56,007 bases of DNA, taken from the NCBI GenBank assembly GCA_003598175.1, contig QZKN01000121.1, positions 1-56,007 on the forward strand. The letters are read 5' to 3'. Within the stretch, counting starts at the first letter, position 1; the number at the start of each line of letters is the position of its first letter. Below are positions 17,697 through 26,075 of this stretch, one piece after another. The stretch is from Candidatus Omnitrophota bacterium. GTDB taxonomy: Bacteria; Hinthialibacterota; Hinthialibacteria; Hinthialibacterales; Hinthialibacteraceae. The notes beneath the pieces are model-generated. The model did not search any database. It was not told where the DNA came from and saw only the letters and a list, made by a program, of their open reading frames with translations. A program made the position numbers and the translations under genes.

Positions 17697-19772
17697 ATGA
17701 ATAAAAACTACTTGTTTTTTGTGGTCATTGCGCTTGTGATTGTCGTTATTGCCATCAATCCGGCAGTCATGGCGCAGACCATTCAACCTATCTATCGCGC
17801 CGCTTTCGACGATGCGAATTTCAACGCCAGCGGCTGGAAATTCCTTCCCAGCGGTACCGGTGAATTTCAGCCCGCCGAGGTTGCCATCGGATTAATCCCA
17901 ACCAGTTCCGTTTCGCCGGACATATCCAACGGACGCGGAGTCATCATCACCGCTCTGGCGGGACAAGGATCGCTGGTGTACGGACCGGTGATTCCCGTGC
18001 AGGATAACCTAGTTTTACTGCGCCTCTCCCTTCATGCGCTTTCTGCGGGTGGGAGTCTGGCGATGGGAGCGTTGGACGTCTCGCCCACGGGTTCCCTGGC
18101 GACCATCGACGGGAGTGTAACCTATGCCATCGAAACCGACAGTGGTTCTTTTACCAACGATTATCAGCGTCTTACTGTTTTGTACCGTCCGAAGAGTCGC
18201 GCTCTGATTCCGGTGTTTCAACTCGCGGTGAATCCCTCTTCCAACGCCGCCGCCGTCATTGCCATGTTCGATAATTTCGAGGTCATCCCGTTGAACGCCA
18301 ACACCGTGACGGAACCGGCCTTGCAATCCGCGTTGGGGATTACGATTCCGACCGTTCAACCGACTCCGACGCCGACTTCGCTGCCATTTTCAACTCCGAC
18401 TCCCACACCCACGCCAATTTTGGGACAGGGCATCGTGACGGAATGGCTCTACACTTTTTCCCCGACCGACGACGCATACGACGCCCTGTCGCCGCGAATT
18501 GCCTACGATCACCAAACCATATACGCAATCGTTGCGGCGGATCAAACCGGCGGCTTTCCGGATATTCTATTGCGAGACATCGATTCGCAAACCGGCGAAG
18601 TCACCGAACCGGCGACGGTCAACGAAACATTCGAGGACACGGAAACGGAAGCGCCGGATATCGCAATCGACTTCGGCGGAATCCGCCACGTCGTGTGGTC
18701 GGACGATCGTAGCATCGAAAAGTTGAAAAGCATTTATCTGGCGCAGCTTGACTCATTCGGCCAGCGGCTGGTGGAGCAGGATTTCGAGGCCAATATTCTT
18801 TTTGAGGAGACCAACGCCATCGATCCGGCGCTGGCGGTCCGCGACAACGGCGATACGGTGATTTGCTGGACGGACGACCGCAGCTATTTCATGGACCTCT
18901 ACATTCGCCGAGTACATTGGGCGGGAGACCGTATCGAAACGCTGAATCAGGAAGATATTTTGGTCAATATTCCACGCGAAAGCACCAACGTTTCCCATCC
19001 TGACATTGTGATGGACGACAATGGAAAAATAGCCGTGGTCTGGTCGGACGATCGCGCCCGGTTGGATGCACAAAAGCGAAGCGACATCTACGCGGCGTTC
19101 TTCTCATTCGACACGTCGCCGGACGCGGAAGGAAAACTGCCGGAAACGATCGTGCGTATGCAGCTGAGCACCCTCGATCAAATCCTCGATCACGCCACAA
19201 AACCACAAGCGGCGCTGGCGAATGGACGCGTGGTTGTGGTGTGGGAAAATTACAATCCCTCGACGGGAACGCAATCGATTCATGGCACGGTGACCAACAT
19301 GAATGGGCAATTATTGCAGGGAGAATTCATTATCGATGGCGGCGCGGCTGCCCGCTCCTTCGCGCCCACCATTACCGCTTTGAACGGCGATTTGTTTATG
19401 ATCACGTGGTACGACGAGGCTACGAAAAAGGTCTATGCGCGGATTTTCGACGCGGGAACGCATCTGTTCATGACAAATCCGACTCTGATTGACGAAGACG
19501 TGAACGGCCTGAATGCTCTCGGCATCGCAACAGACGGCCAACAGGAATTTTTCACGGTGTGGGATGCCTTGTCCGGGCCATATCACGACCTGTTTGGCGC
19601 ATCCGGCCGCTGGGCGAATGGAATGGGCAAAACGGCGGCGGCGCAAACCGTTTCGTTCTCCGACGCATCCGTCAAAGCCCACGAAGCGAAAGTACAGGCG
19701 GAAAAACGTAGAATGGCTCGCAACGAAAAGAAAATCCGAGCCGAAAAACGTTATTCAGATAAACGCCGATAA
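17697..19772 (+). CDS. Large secreted protein with WSDDR-type repeats
   Basis: A 691-residue exported protein of unknown function. The signal peptide ends near residue 28 (AVMA, then QTI). Residues about 30-205 form a beta-sandwich-like domain, followed by a Thr-Pro linker (about 217-240). The remainder carries spaced repeats with a hydrophobic strand and W(S/T)DDR: HVVWSDDRS, VICWTDDRS and AVVWSDDRA, then variants VVVWENYN and MITWYDEA, the pattern of a beta-propeller. The last ~40 residues are strongly basic (AEKRRMARNEKKIRAEKR). The ATG at 17697 has CAGGAG nine bases upstream; an in-frame start at 17634 would hide the signal peptide. It may bind polysaccharide or protein at the surface, but no catalytic residues can be assigned. 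Confidence 0.75.
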   Translation: MNKNYLFFVVIALVIVVIAINPAVMAQTIQPIYRAAFDDANFNASGWKFLPSGTGEFQPAEVAIGLIPTSSVSPDISNGRGVIITALAGQGSLVYGPVIPVQDNLVLLRLSLHALSAGGSLAMGALDVSPTGSLATIDGSVTYAIETDSGSFTNDYQRLTVLYRPKSRALIPVFQLAVNPSSNAAAVIAMFDNFEVIPLNANTVTEPALQSALGITIPTVQPTPTPTSLPFSTPTPTPTPILGQGIVTEWLYTFSPTDDAYDALSPRIAYDHQTIYAIVAADQTGGFPDILLRDIDSQTGEVTEPATVNETFEDTETEAPDIAIDFGGIRHVVWSDDRSIEKLKSIYLAQLDSFGQRLVEQDFEANILFEETNAIDPALAVRDNGDTVICWTDDRSYFMDLYIRRVHWAGDRIETLNQEDILVNIPRESTNVSHPDIVMDDNGKIAVVWSDDRARLDAQKRSDIYAAFFSFDTSPDAEGKLPETIVRMQLSTLDQILDHATKPQAALANGRVVVVWENYNPSTGTQSIHGTVTNMNGQLLQGEFIIDGGAAARSFAPTITALNGDLFMITWYDEATKKVYARIFDAGTHLFMTNPTLIDEDVNGLNALGIATDGQQEFFTVWDALSGPYHDLFGASGRWANGMGKTAAAQTVSFSDASVKAHEAKVQAEKRRMARNEKKIRAEKRYSDKRR

Positions 19773-19801
19773 ATCTTCTTCCCCGGTTTTCCCTGTTGCA
19801 T

Positions 19802-19837
19802 GACTCGAAGGGCGCCGGAAAATGCGCCTTTCGAGTC
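19802..19837. terminator. Strong hairpin between convergent genes
   Basis: GACTCGAAGGGCGC (19802-19815) pairs with GCGCCTTTCGAGTC (19824-19837), with one mismatch and an 8-base loop. It lies 30 bp after the stop of the 17697 gene, and the DUF2283 gene converges on it from the other side, so it may act both ways. There is no T-tract, only a pyrimidine run. Confidence 0.5.
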
Positions 19838-19843
19838 TCCTCT

Positions 19844-19863
19844 ATTCACTTCCGGTGAAATCG
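19844..19863. promoter_or_regulatory. TTCAC-N5-GTGAA palindrome, copy 1
   Basis: TTCAC (19845-19849) and GTGAA (19855-19859) flank TTCCG, and the match continues as AATCG. Two other copies with near-identical flanks lie at 48881-48900 and 53589-53608. The symmetry and spacing resemble a dimeric repressor site. Function is unknown. Confidence 0.4.
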
Positions 19864-19953
19864 AAACCTGTTTTCGGATTCATACGTCTTTGGCCGGTAG
19901 GAAAGATCACTCGATTCGTGGCTTTCCATTCCGTGGATCCGGTTGATTCGTCA

Positions 19954-20196
19954 TCAACCATGAAGTATTGACGATTTATTGGTTTTCATGCTTTTAATAA
20001 TCCGTTCACGAAATCCGATAATCGTCAGTCCGACAATTTCATTCCTGACCTCATCAAAACAGACAACAATCCCTTCACCAATATCCGTTCCAACCGCCAT
20101 CCGCGGTTCTCCGATGGATAGGTAAAGCACGTCGGCTTCCTGATCGAACTCCCAATTCAAAGGGGTTTTTTGCTCTAAAATCTTCAACGCTTCCAT
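19954..20196 (-). CDS. DUF2283 family protein
   Basis: An 80-residue protein with the family pattern FDQEADVLYLSIGEPRMAVGTDIGEGIVVCFDE...IVGLTIIGF. The family is small, soluble and of unknown function, and is often encoded next to a DUF4258 protein in a toxin-antitoxin-like pair; no DUF4258 partner is visible here. AAGGAG lies nine bases before the ATG. The gene stands alone on the minus strand, downstream (in genome order) of a strong hairpin. The C-terminus (MKTNKSSILHG) departs from the family core. Confidence 0.85.
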   Translation of the reverse strand: MEALKILEQKTPLNWEFDQEADVLYLSIGEPRMAVGTDIGEGIVVCFDEVRNEIVGLTIIGFRERIIKSMKTNKSSILHG

Positions 20197-20345
20197 AGTA
20201 TTCTTCTCCTTGGAGAAGGATGATTGGAAAAATAAGCTGTCAAGACAAATCCAATATTCGACAAAAAATCAAACCGTCAGTGGAATATTACAAATGGATG
20301 AACGAGGTGCAAAGAGAGTACGAGCGCAGGGATGACGGCGTATTT

Positions 20346-20417
20346 TGGGCCCACCAGGATTTGAACCTGGGACCAACCGGTTATGAGCCGGTGGCTCTAC
20401 CACTGAGCTATAGGCCC
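20346..20417 (-). tRNA. tRNA with CAU anticodon, Ile2 or elongator Met
   Basis: A complete cloverleaf reads on the minus strand: acceptor GGGCCTA/TGGGCCC with one G-U pair, D-arm GCTCAGTGGTAGAGC, anticodon stem CCGG around CTCATAA, and T-arm CCAGGTTCAAATCCTGG. The discriminator is A and no CCA is encoded, so it needs CCA-adding enzyme. The anticodon CAU is shared by initiator Met, elongator Met and the lysidine-modified Ile2 tRNA. The paired first acceptor base argues against an initiator. The GGGCC acceptor resembles isoleucine tRNAs, so I favour Ile2, read by TilS modification. Confidence 0.93.
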
Positions 20418-20603
20418 TGCCAGGAAAGTAACAATATACTTTATCTTGAGTTGCGCGTTCGTCAATAGGCGGCGACGCCGTATAAAAATTCGTCGACCGG
20501 GCATGTTTTTCGCCTTTACGATAGATGGAAACCCTTTGGCTTTTCGCCGGGCGCGCTTACTATTAACCGTAGATTATTTTACTGAGGTACAGATCAGATC
20601 ATT

Positions 20604-21527
20604 ATGGGTAAACCGGATTTGTTGATTGTCGGCTCGGTGGGATTGGATACCATTCATACCCCCGCCGAGAAAGTGGAACATGTGCTGGGCGGCACGGCGG
20701 TCTTTGCATCGTGCGCCGCGAGTTATTTGTGCAATGCGGGAATCGTCGGCGTGGTAGGCGACGATTTTTCGTGGGATTATGAAGCGCTGTTGAAAGACAA
20801 ACGGGTGGATTTGACCTGCCTCGAACGCGCGCCGGGAAAAACGTTTTTTTGGGAAGGCGCGTATGCGGACGATATGAACGAGCGCGCCACGCTCGACACG
20901 CAGTTGGGAGTTTTCGCCGACTTTTCACCGAAAATTCCGGATTCCCACCGATCCGTCCCCTTTCTTTTTTTAGGCAACATTCACCCGCAGCTGCAATTGG
21001 ATGTGTTAAACCGTATGACCGACGCTCCCGTCATTGCCGCGGATACGATGAATTTTTGGATGACGGATACGCTGGAATTGCTGAAACAAGTGGTGCGCCG
21101 CGTCGATATCATGCTGGTCAACGACAGCGAGGCGAAACAATTCACCGGAAAAACCGATGTCCTCACGGCGGCGGATGCGATTCTCGGCATGGGACCGAAG
21201 ATGGTCATCATCAAAAAAGGGGATCACGGCGCGATGCTCTTCGCGAAAAAACAGATTTTCGTGGTCCCGGCGGTTCCGCTGCGCACCGCCAAGGATCCCA
21301 CCGGCGCGGGAGACACGTTTGCCGGCGGGATGATGGGCTATCTCGCCAAAATGGGGAAATGCGATTTCACCATTATGCGGCAGGCCATTGTCATGGGAAC
21401 CGTTATGGCGTCGTTTACGGTCGAGGATTTCAGCGTCAATCGGCTCGCGAAAGTCGACGGCGCGATGATCAAACAGCGCGTCGATCTGATTCGTGAACTG
21501 ACCGCTTTCGAGGATATCCGATTATAA
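20604..21527 (+). CDS. PfkB-family carbohydrate kinase
   Basis: A 307-residue ribokinase-fold sugar kinase. The N-terminus shows VGSVGLDTIHTP and GGTAVFAS (substrate lid region), and the C-terminal signature DPTGAGDTFAGG (about 231-242) holds the anion hole and catalytic Asp. VVVKKGDHG-type strand IIKKGDHGAML precedes it. The substrate cannot be read from sequence; adenosine, ribose or another sugar are possible. The ribosome binding site is weak (GAGG fifteen bases upstream). It is the first of three closely spaced plus-strand genes (kinase, glycosyltransferase, class V aminotransferase) with gaps of 49 (or 1) and 15 bp, which suggests a common transcript. Confidence 0.88.
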   Translation: MGKPDLLIVGSVGLDTIHTPAEKVEHVLGGTAVFASCAASYLCNAGIVGVVGDDFSWDYEALLKDKRVDLTCLERAPGKTFFWEGAYADDMNERATLDTQLGVFADFSPKIPDSHRSVPFLFLGNIHPQLQLDVLNRMTDAPVIAADTMNFWMTDTLELLKQVVRRVDIMLVNDSEAKQFTGKTDVLTAADAILGMGPKMVIIKKGDHGAMLFAKKQIFVVPAVPLRTAKDPTGAGDTFAGGMMGYLAKMGKCDFTIMRQAIVMGTVMASFTVEDFSVNRLAKVDGAMIKQRVDLIRELTAFEDIRL

Positions 21528-21576
21528 TATGAAAACCGACTGTCGCCAGCCGGCGGTCTGCCTGGAACGAATTCGG

Positions 21577-22284
21577 ATGAAATATTCCATCATTATACCC
21601 GCATACAACGAAGAAACCCGTTTGAGTGATACGGTTCACGATTACGCCGATTTCGTCCAAAAACATCCGGAAACCGATCAGTTCGAAATCCTGTTGATCG
21701 TGAACGGTTCGCGTGATAAAACCGACCAGATCGCTCTGGAATTGGAAAAAACCTATCCGTTCATACGGGCCTGGGCAACGGAAGACCGCCTCGGAAAGGG
21801 AGGCGCCGTGCTGCAGGGCTTCGACCTGGCGCAAGGCGAAATCATGGCTTTTTCCGATGCGGACAACTCGACCGTGGCGGAAGAATTAAAAAAACTGATT
21901 GACCTTGTCGAGCAAGGCGCGGCCTGCGCGATCGGCTCGCGATGGCTGCCGGACAGCGAGCAGATCATCCGGCAGCCTTTTATACGGCGTCTGGCAAGCC
22001 GCGTGTTCAATCTGATCGTGCGAATGCTGTTCCAATTTTCGTACCGCGATACGCAGTGCGGCGCCAAGGCGTTCCGGCGCGAGGCGATTCAAACCATCCG
22101 GCCGCTGGTTCGCTCAACCGGTTGGGCGTTCGACGTGGAATTGATCTGGCGGCTTCGTCAGGCGGGATTCGACGTTATCGAAGCGCCCATCCGCTGGAGA
22201 GATAACTCTCATTCACGCATTCGCATGCATCGCGATGCGCCTTCCATGCTAATTGAACTACTTAAATTACGTTTTCGATCATAA
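21577..22284 (+). CDS. Family 2 glycosyltransferase, dolichyl-phosphate glucosyltransferase-like
   Basis: A GT-A fold glycosyltransferase of 235 residues. It starts MKYSIIIPAYNEE, has GKGGAVLQGF in the nucleotide-binding region, the metal-binding SDADNS motif, and DTQCGAKAFRR, the acceptor-site signature of polyprenyl-phosphate hexose synthases such as DPM1 and ALG5. There are no C-terminal membrane helices, so it would be soluble or peripheral and act on a lipid phosphate at the inner face of the membrane. The ATG at 21577 begins the domain directly; an in-frame ATG at 21529, one base after the kinase stop, would add 16 residues of no clear homology and remains possible. The sugar donor is not determined. 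Confidence 0.88.
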   Translation: MKYSIIIPAYNEETRLSDTVHDYADFVQKHPETDQFEILLIVNGSRDKTDQIALELEKTYPFIRAWATEDRLGKGGAVLQGFDLAQGEIMAFSDADNSTVAEELKKLIDLVEQGAACAIGSRWLPDSEQIIRQPFIRRLASRVFNLIVRMLFQFSYRDTQCGAKAFRREAIQTIRPLVRSTGWAFDVELIWRLRQAGFDVIEAPIRWRDNSHSRIRMHRDAPSMLIELLKLRFRS

Positions 22285-22299
22285 CCGAGGATATAGCCG

Positions 22300-23424
22300 A
22301 TGATGGATTTGAATCGAATTCGCGACGAATTTGAATTGGTGCGCAACGGGACGATTTTTCTCAACCACGCAGGCACATCTCCGCTTTCCCGGCGTTGCGC
22401 CGACGCGATGCAATGGGCGGTCGAGCTCAATCGAACCATGCCGCCAGACGCCTGGGGCCAATTTCAACAGCGTCTATCCGACTGCCGCAATTTGCTTGCG
22501 CGAATGCTGAATGTACAGGCAAACGAAATCGCCTTCAGCCGCAATACGACGGAAGGTATCAATTGGATCGCCAACGGCATCGATTGGCGTCCGGGAGACC
22601 GCATCGTTACCATTCGCGGTGAATATCCGGCGAATATCTATCCGTGGATGCGTTTGCGTGAAAAGGGCATTACTTTACATCTCATCCAGCCCATCGAGGA
22701 ACGTGTGACGTTGGAACAAATCGAAAAAGAACTCGTTCCCGGCACACGTTTGTTCACGATCAGCTTCGTTCAATTCGCTTCCGGCTTTCGCATTGATCTC
22801 GAAGCGGTAGGGGAACTGTGCCGTAAAAAAGGGGTGTTGTTTTTTGTGGATTTGATTCAAGGCATGGGCGTGTTTCCTCTCGACCTGAAGAAAGCGCATG
22901 TCGATTTCGCGGCGGGCGCGTCGCAAAAATGGCTGCTTGGGCCGCAGGGCGCGGGCTTCTTCTATTGTCCACACACACTTTTCAACGTGATTCAACCCAC
23001 CTGCGTCGGCGCGGATACGATGGCGGAGCCGCTTCCTTATCTTCATTACGAATACGAACTGCGCGCCGATACCGCGCGATTCGAATATGGCACTCCGCCG
23101 AGCATCAATTTAATCGGATTGGAAGCCGCGTTGAATTTATTTGAGGAAGCGGGAATGGAAAACGTTTGTGAACGGGTGCGTATTCTCACGACTATTCTCG
23201 TCGAGGGCGCGCTCAAAAAAGGATTCCACTGTCATTCGCCGCGCGGCGACGACGAATGGTCCGGCATCGTCATCCTGACGCATCCACTCCATTCCAATCA
23301 AACAATTCTAAAACAACTGGAAGTGAAAAATATTCGCGCCACCGAGCGGGAAGGCCGCATCCGCCTCGCTCCGCATTTTTATCAAACGGAAGAAGAGATG
23401 ACCCTCGTCGTGGATGCGTTATAG
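22300..23424 (+). CDS. Class V aminotransferase / cysteine desulfurase-like PLP enzyme
   Basis: A 374-residue fold-type I PLP enzyme. It begins with a short helix and NHAGTSPLS, the substrate-binding loop. FSRNTTEGINW and the HAD-equivalent VDLIQGMG (Asp to the cofactor ring nitrogen, Gln after it) are visible, and the Schiff-base lysine is in ASQKWLLGPQG (about residue 210). Cysteine desulfurases, selenocysteine lyases and isopenicillin-N epimerase-like proteins share this set; the active-site cysteine loop of IscS/SufS is not clear, so I do not call it a desulfurase. The ATG is the first of ATGATG with GAGG upstream. It ends the kinase-glycosyltransferase-aminotransferase run. Confidence 0.85.
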   Translation: MMDLNRIRDEFELVRNGTIFLNHAGTSPLSRRCADAMQWAVELNRTMPPDAWGQFQQRLSDCRNLLARMLNVQANEIAFSRNTTEGINWIANGIDWRPGDRIVTIRGEYPANIYPWMRLREKGITLHLIQPIEERVTLEQIEKELVPGTRLFTISFVQFASGFRIDLEAVGELCRKKGVLFFVDLIQGMGVFPLDLKKAHVDFAAGASQKWLLGPQGAGFFYCPHTLFNVIQPTCVGADTMAEPLPYLHYEYELRADTARFEYGTPPSINLIGLEAALNLFEEAGMENVCERVRILTTILVEGALKKGFHCHSPRGDDEWSGIVILTHPLHSNQTILKQLEVKNIRATEREGRIRLAPHFYQTEEEMTLVVDAL

Positions 23425-23456
23425 ATTCCTTAAATTTTAAAAAAGCGAGAAATATG

Positions 23457-23481
23457 GGGAGAGCAAGCGTCCCGCTTGCAT
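23457..23481. repeat. Half copy of dispersed repeat, family 1
   Basis: GGGGAGAGCAAGCGTCCCGC matches the left half of the family 1 palindrome; the right half is absent. It lies in the gap after the aminotransferase. Confidence 0.6.
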
Positions 23482-23559
23482 TTGTGAGAAGGGTGGCAAG
23501 CGCAGTTTTTTTTGTGATATAATTATTGATGACTCCCACATGCGAGATAGAGGATAATC

Positions 23560-24213
23560 ATGGAAAAATTTGATTTAGAGAAAGGTTTTCAGGAAATTTG
23601 GAAATTGTATGAGGCAACAGACAGGCGTTTTGCCGAAACGGATAAGCGCTTTACCGAAACGGATAAGCGCTTTGCCGAAACGGATAAGCGCTTTGCCGAA
23701 ACGGATAAGCGCTTGGATCAACGAATTGCCGAATTGCAGGAGTGTATAAAAGCAACGGATCGGCAAATGGCAAGAACGGATAAAAAAATCGAAGATATGT
23801 TTGGGAAATGGGGGTTGTTCGTTGAAGGACTTATCTATCCGTCAGCGAAGAAAATGTTTCAGGAGAGAGGGATTGAAGTCGTTCATGTTTCCCAACATGT
23901 CAAAGTCTCCCGCAATGGCCAGGAAGGAATGGAGATCGATATATTGTGTGTGAATGGAGATTGTGCGATTCTCATCGAAGCCAAAAGCACACTCGGCGTC
24001 CAAGATGTCGATGAACATATCGCTCGTCTGGAAAAATTTAAAAAACTGTTTCCCGAATATGCCGATCGAAAAGCGCTCGGAGCGGTTGCCGGAATTGTCA
24101 TTCAAGAAAATGTCGATCGGTATGCCTTTAAAAAAGGCCTATTCGTCATTGCACAGAGTGGAGAAACGGTGAAGATTATCAATGATGCGCATTTTATACC
24201 GAAAGAATGGTGA
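23560..24213 (+). CDS. DUF3782-type coiled-coil protein with PD-(D/E)XK-like nuclease domain
   Basis: A 217-residue protein. Residues about 17-65 form a coiled coil made of seven-residue repeats ETDKRF(A/T), encoded by four 21-bp near-identical direct repeats between about 23626 and 23710. The C-terminal domain (about 85-215) has MEIDILCVNGDCAILIEAKS, matching the D...ExK core of restriction-endonuclease-like folds (Asp in EID, Glu and Lys in IEAKS). The family is common in cyanobacteria and uncultured phyla; its substrate is unknown. GAGG lies six bases before the ATG. The direct repeats could change number by slippage without breaking the frame. It stands alone. Confidence 0.8.
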   Translation: MEKFDLEKGFQEIWKLYEATDRRFAETDKRFTETDKRFAETDKRFAETDKRLDQRIAELQECIKATDRQMARTDKKIEDMFGKWGLFVEGLIYPSAKKMFQERGIEVVHVSQHVKVSRNGQEGMEIDILCVNGDCAILIEAKSTLGVQDVDEHIARLEKFKKLFPEYADRKALGAVAGIVIQENVDRYAFKKGLFVIAQSGETVKIINDAHFIPKEW

Positions 24214-24679
24214 AATTTATACTACTTTACAATATTCCGTTTTCATGCAATTACCTTTTTTAGGCAAATCGCGGGCGTTTTGATTACACCAAACGAACAT
24301 ATTTTTACAATTGTTATAGTAAGACGGCAGTGATGAAATTCTGTATACTGTCCAAGTCACTCACGGCAGTATCTTTGTAATCCGGTGATTACGAAAATTG
24401 AATCGGTAATTTCGTTTTCATGCCGCCGGCCATGCGATAGGCAACCAATCCGTCGCGATCACCGTCGGGCAACGGTTCCGGATCAACCTTCCTCTCGTTT
24501 TACAACCAATTCACCCTCACATTCCGATGGGAACTGTATTTCGATTTCACGATCGCCCAATTTGCCGTGTGAAATGAAGCGGATCGGTTCCACGGTCGCC
24601 GAAGGACAATCTTACAACTTGATTATTTACAGATTCGGGCGATAGTAATACCATCATGGGGCGATCGGAGGATAGAAAC
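24214..24679. other. Intergenic region with a decayed minus-strand gene
   Basis: About 470 bp between two PD-(D/E)XK-type genes. The left half is AT-rich and featureless; the right half holds the reading-frame remnant at 24389-24611. No intact gene is seen. Confidence 0.5.
24389..24611 (-). pseudogene. Frameshifted remnant of a coding sequence
   Basis: On the minus strand, one frame gives VEPIRFISHGKLGDREIEIQ and continues ECEGELVVKREE to a stop; shifting one base, it carries on as KVDPEPLPDGDRDGLVAYRM and ends at 24389 with LPIQFS. The two halves join naturally into one protein-like sequence, so this looks like the tail of a gene broken by a frameshift and lacking its 5' end. The family is not recognised. 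It could be coincidence, given the short length. Confidence 0.4.
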
Positions 24680-25249
24680 ATGCCATTGCCGAAATGGAAG
24701 GAACGGTTCACATACGACGATTACTGTACCTGGCCGGATGACGAGCGCTGGGAAATCATTGACGGCGTCGCGTACGATATGTCACCCGCGCCGATTCCGG
24801 TTCATCAGCGGATCGTATTGAATCTTGCAGGAATGATACGTGAAATCCTGAAAGGAAAAACGTGCGTCCCTTTTATATCGCCAATCGATGTGGTTTTATC
24901 AGAGTATGACGTTGTCCAGCCGGATATCGTGGTCGTTTGTGATCCGAACAAGGTCACCGAGAAAAACATCCAGGGCGCTCCTGATCTGGTTGTCGAAGTA
25001 TTGAGTCCATCCACCACAAAAAAAGACCGGCGGGAAAAGCGCAATCTTTATGAAAAACATGGTGTGAAGGAATATCTCCTCATCGATCCGGACGGTTTGT
25101 ATGTGGAGCGGTATCTGCTGCAGGAAAACGGCCGGTACGCCATCGGCGAGATCATCGATGCGCAGGAGAAATTGGCGTTTCAAAGCTTGCCGGGCGTGGA
25201 AGTGGAGTTGAAGGAAGTGTTTGAAATCGAAGCACCCGCGGAAGAATGA
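24680..25249 (+). CDS. Uma2 family (DUF820) restriction-endonuclease-like protein
   Basis: A 189-residue protein of the Uma2 family, a PD-(D/E)XK fold with putative nuclease activity but no established role. It shows FTYDDYCTWPDDERWEIIDG at the N-terminus, PDIVVV with the first acidic ligand, and DLVVEVLSPSTTKKDRREK with the Glu and Lys of the core, followed by YEKHGVKEYLLID. ATG 24680 has GGAGG nine bases upstream; an earlier in-frame ATG at 24656 contains that site and is rejected. The family is often expanded in cyanobacteria, Chloroflexi and uncultured phyla. It is a single gene here. Confidence 0.9.
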   Translation: MPLPKWKERFTYDDYCTWPDDERWEIIDGVAYDMSPAPIPVHQRIVLNLAGMIREILKGKTCVPFISPIDVVLSEYDVVQPDIVVVCDPNKVTEKNIQGAPDLVVEVLSPSTTKKDRREKRNLYEKHGVKEYLLIDPDGLYVERYLLQENGRYAIGEIIDAQEKLAFQSLPGVEVELKEVFEIEAPAEE

Positions 25250-25319
25250 TAAGGCGCGTTTTGCCCCTGTCCGATATTTCCCCTTTTCCAAGAAGCCGCC
25301 GAAACGGCGGTGGTACGGT

Positions 25320-25643
25320 TTATTCGAACTCGGATTTGAAGTGGGAACCGGTGTAGTGAAAACCGGAATGATCGGTTTTTGCGAGGATATTCTGCGCTTT
25401 TTCCAACAGCTGATCGATCGAGGCCTGTTCCTGGCCGGATACCTGCAGTAATTCGTTGGCGATATTGATGGCGGTGAGCAGCGCAATTTGAATGGAAGGC
25501 GCGGAGGGGGCGCGTTCCCGTAAATCGTGAACCATTTCCCGCACATACATCGCCGCTTTTTTGACCGCTTCCGGTCGTTCTCCCGCCCGCAGCTGTAGTT
25601 TTGTGCCTAGAATTTCAATGCTGATGATATCGGATTCAGGCAT
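25320..25643 (-). CDS. zapA: Cell division protein ZapA
   Basis: FtsZ-ring-stabilising protein of 107 residues. The N-terminal beta-alpha domain (ISIEILGTKLQLRAG...AAMYVREMVHDLR) fits the ZapA pattern, followed by the long helix IQIALLTAINIANELLQ that forms the dimeric coiled coil. AAGGTG precedes the ATG at normal spacing. It is downstream of pheT and a short coiled-coil gene on the same strand, and the order pheT-(small coiled coil)-zapA is also seen in other bacteria. The C-terminal tail (about 15 residues) is not conserved in the family. Confidence 0.88.
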   Translation of the reverse strand: MPESDIISIEILGTKLQLRAGERPEAVKKAAMYVREMVHDLRERAPSAPSIQIALLTAINIANELLQVSGQEQASIDQLLEKAQNILAKTDHSGFHYTGSHFKSEFE

Positions 25644-25745
25644 GGTTACACCTTTTTCGCAATGATAGAAGGAATGGATACGGATGCAGTCTATACTATT
25701 TTATATTACGAAGCAAAACAACACGGCCCGAAGCGACCGATTTGA

Positions 25746-25994
25746 TTATTGCTCGGAATCCGACTCCATCCGTTCGATCTTGTCGATGATGGCTTGAATA
25801 CGGTTGCGAATCTCCGCGCGGTTGTCGTCCTGTGAAGAAATCTGCTCCGCCAAATCTTCGCGTTGACGTTCGCTGTCATCCAGCGCTTTTCTCAGGCTGT
25901 CGCGCTCGAGCTGCAGATCACGATTTTGATTGACCAATCCCTCGACCCGCTGATCCAACGATTCCAAAATTTCCATTAAACTTTCAAGAGTCAT
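25746..25994 (-). CDS. Small coiled-coil protein, ZapB-like
   Basis: An 82-residue protein that is almost entirely one predicted coiled coil (leucine and isoleucine at heptad positions from MESLMEILESLDQRVEGLV to the end), rich in Glu, Arg, Asp and Gln. Size, composition and its position between pheT and zapA suggest a cell-division factor such as ZapB, which bridges ZapA to the nucleoid. There is no sequence signature that proves this; coiled coils are generic. The ribosome binding site is weak. The gap to pheT is 81 bp and to zapA 102 bp. Confidence 0.6.
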   Translation of the reverse strand: MTLESLMEILESLDQRVEGLVNQNRDLQLERDSLRKALDDSERQREDLAEQISSQDDNRAEIRNRIQAIIDKIERMESDSEQ

Positions 25995-26075
25995 AATAAC
26001 ACACCAATTCCATGAAAAATGTCACTTCACCATGCCGCGCTCACCGTTTCATCGATGAACCTGATCCATTTACTC

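Noticed and set aside
20346..20417. Initiator tRNA
   Set aside because: The first acceptor bases pair fully (G1-C72), whereas bacterial initiators have a mismatch there.
20220..20468. An 82-codon plus-strand frame
   Set aside because: It runs across the tRNA on the opposite strand and has no supporting features.
23626..23710. CRISPR-like or noncoding tandem repeat
   Set aside because: The 21-bp repeats stay in frame and encode heptads of a coiled coil.
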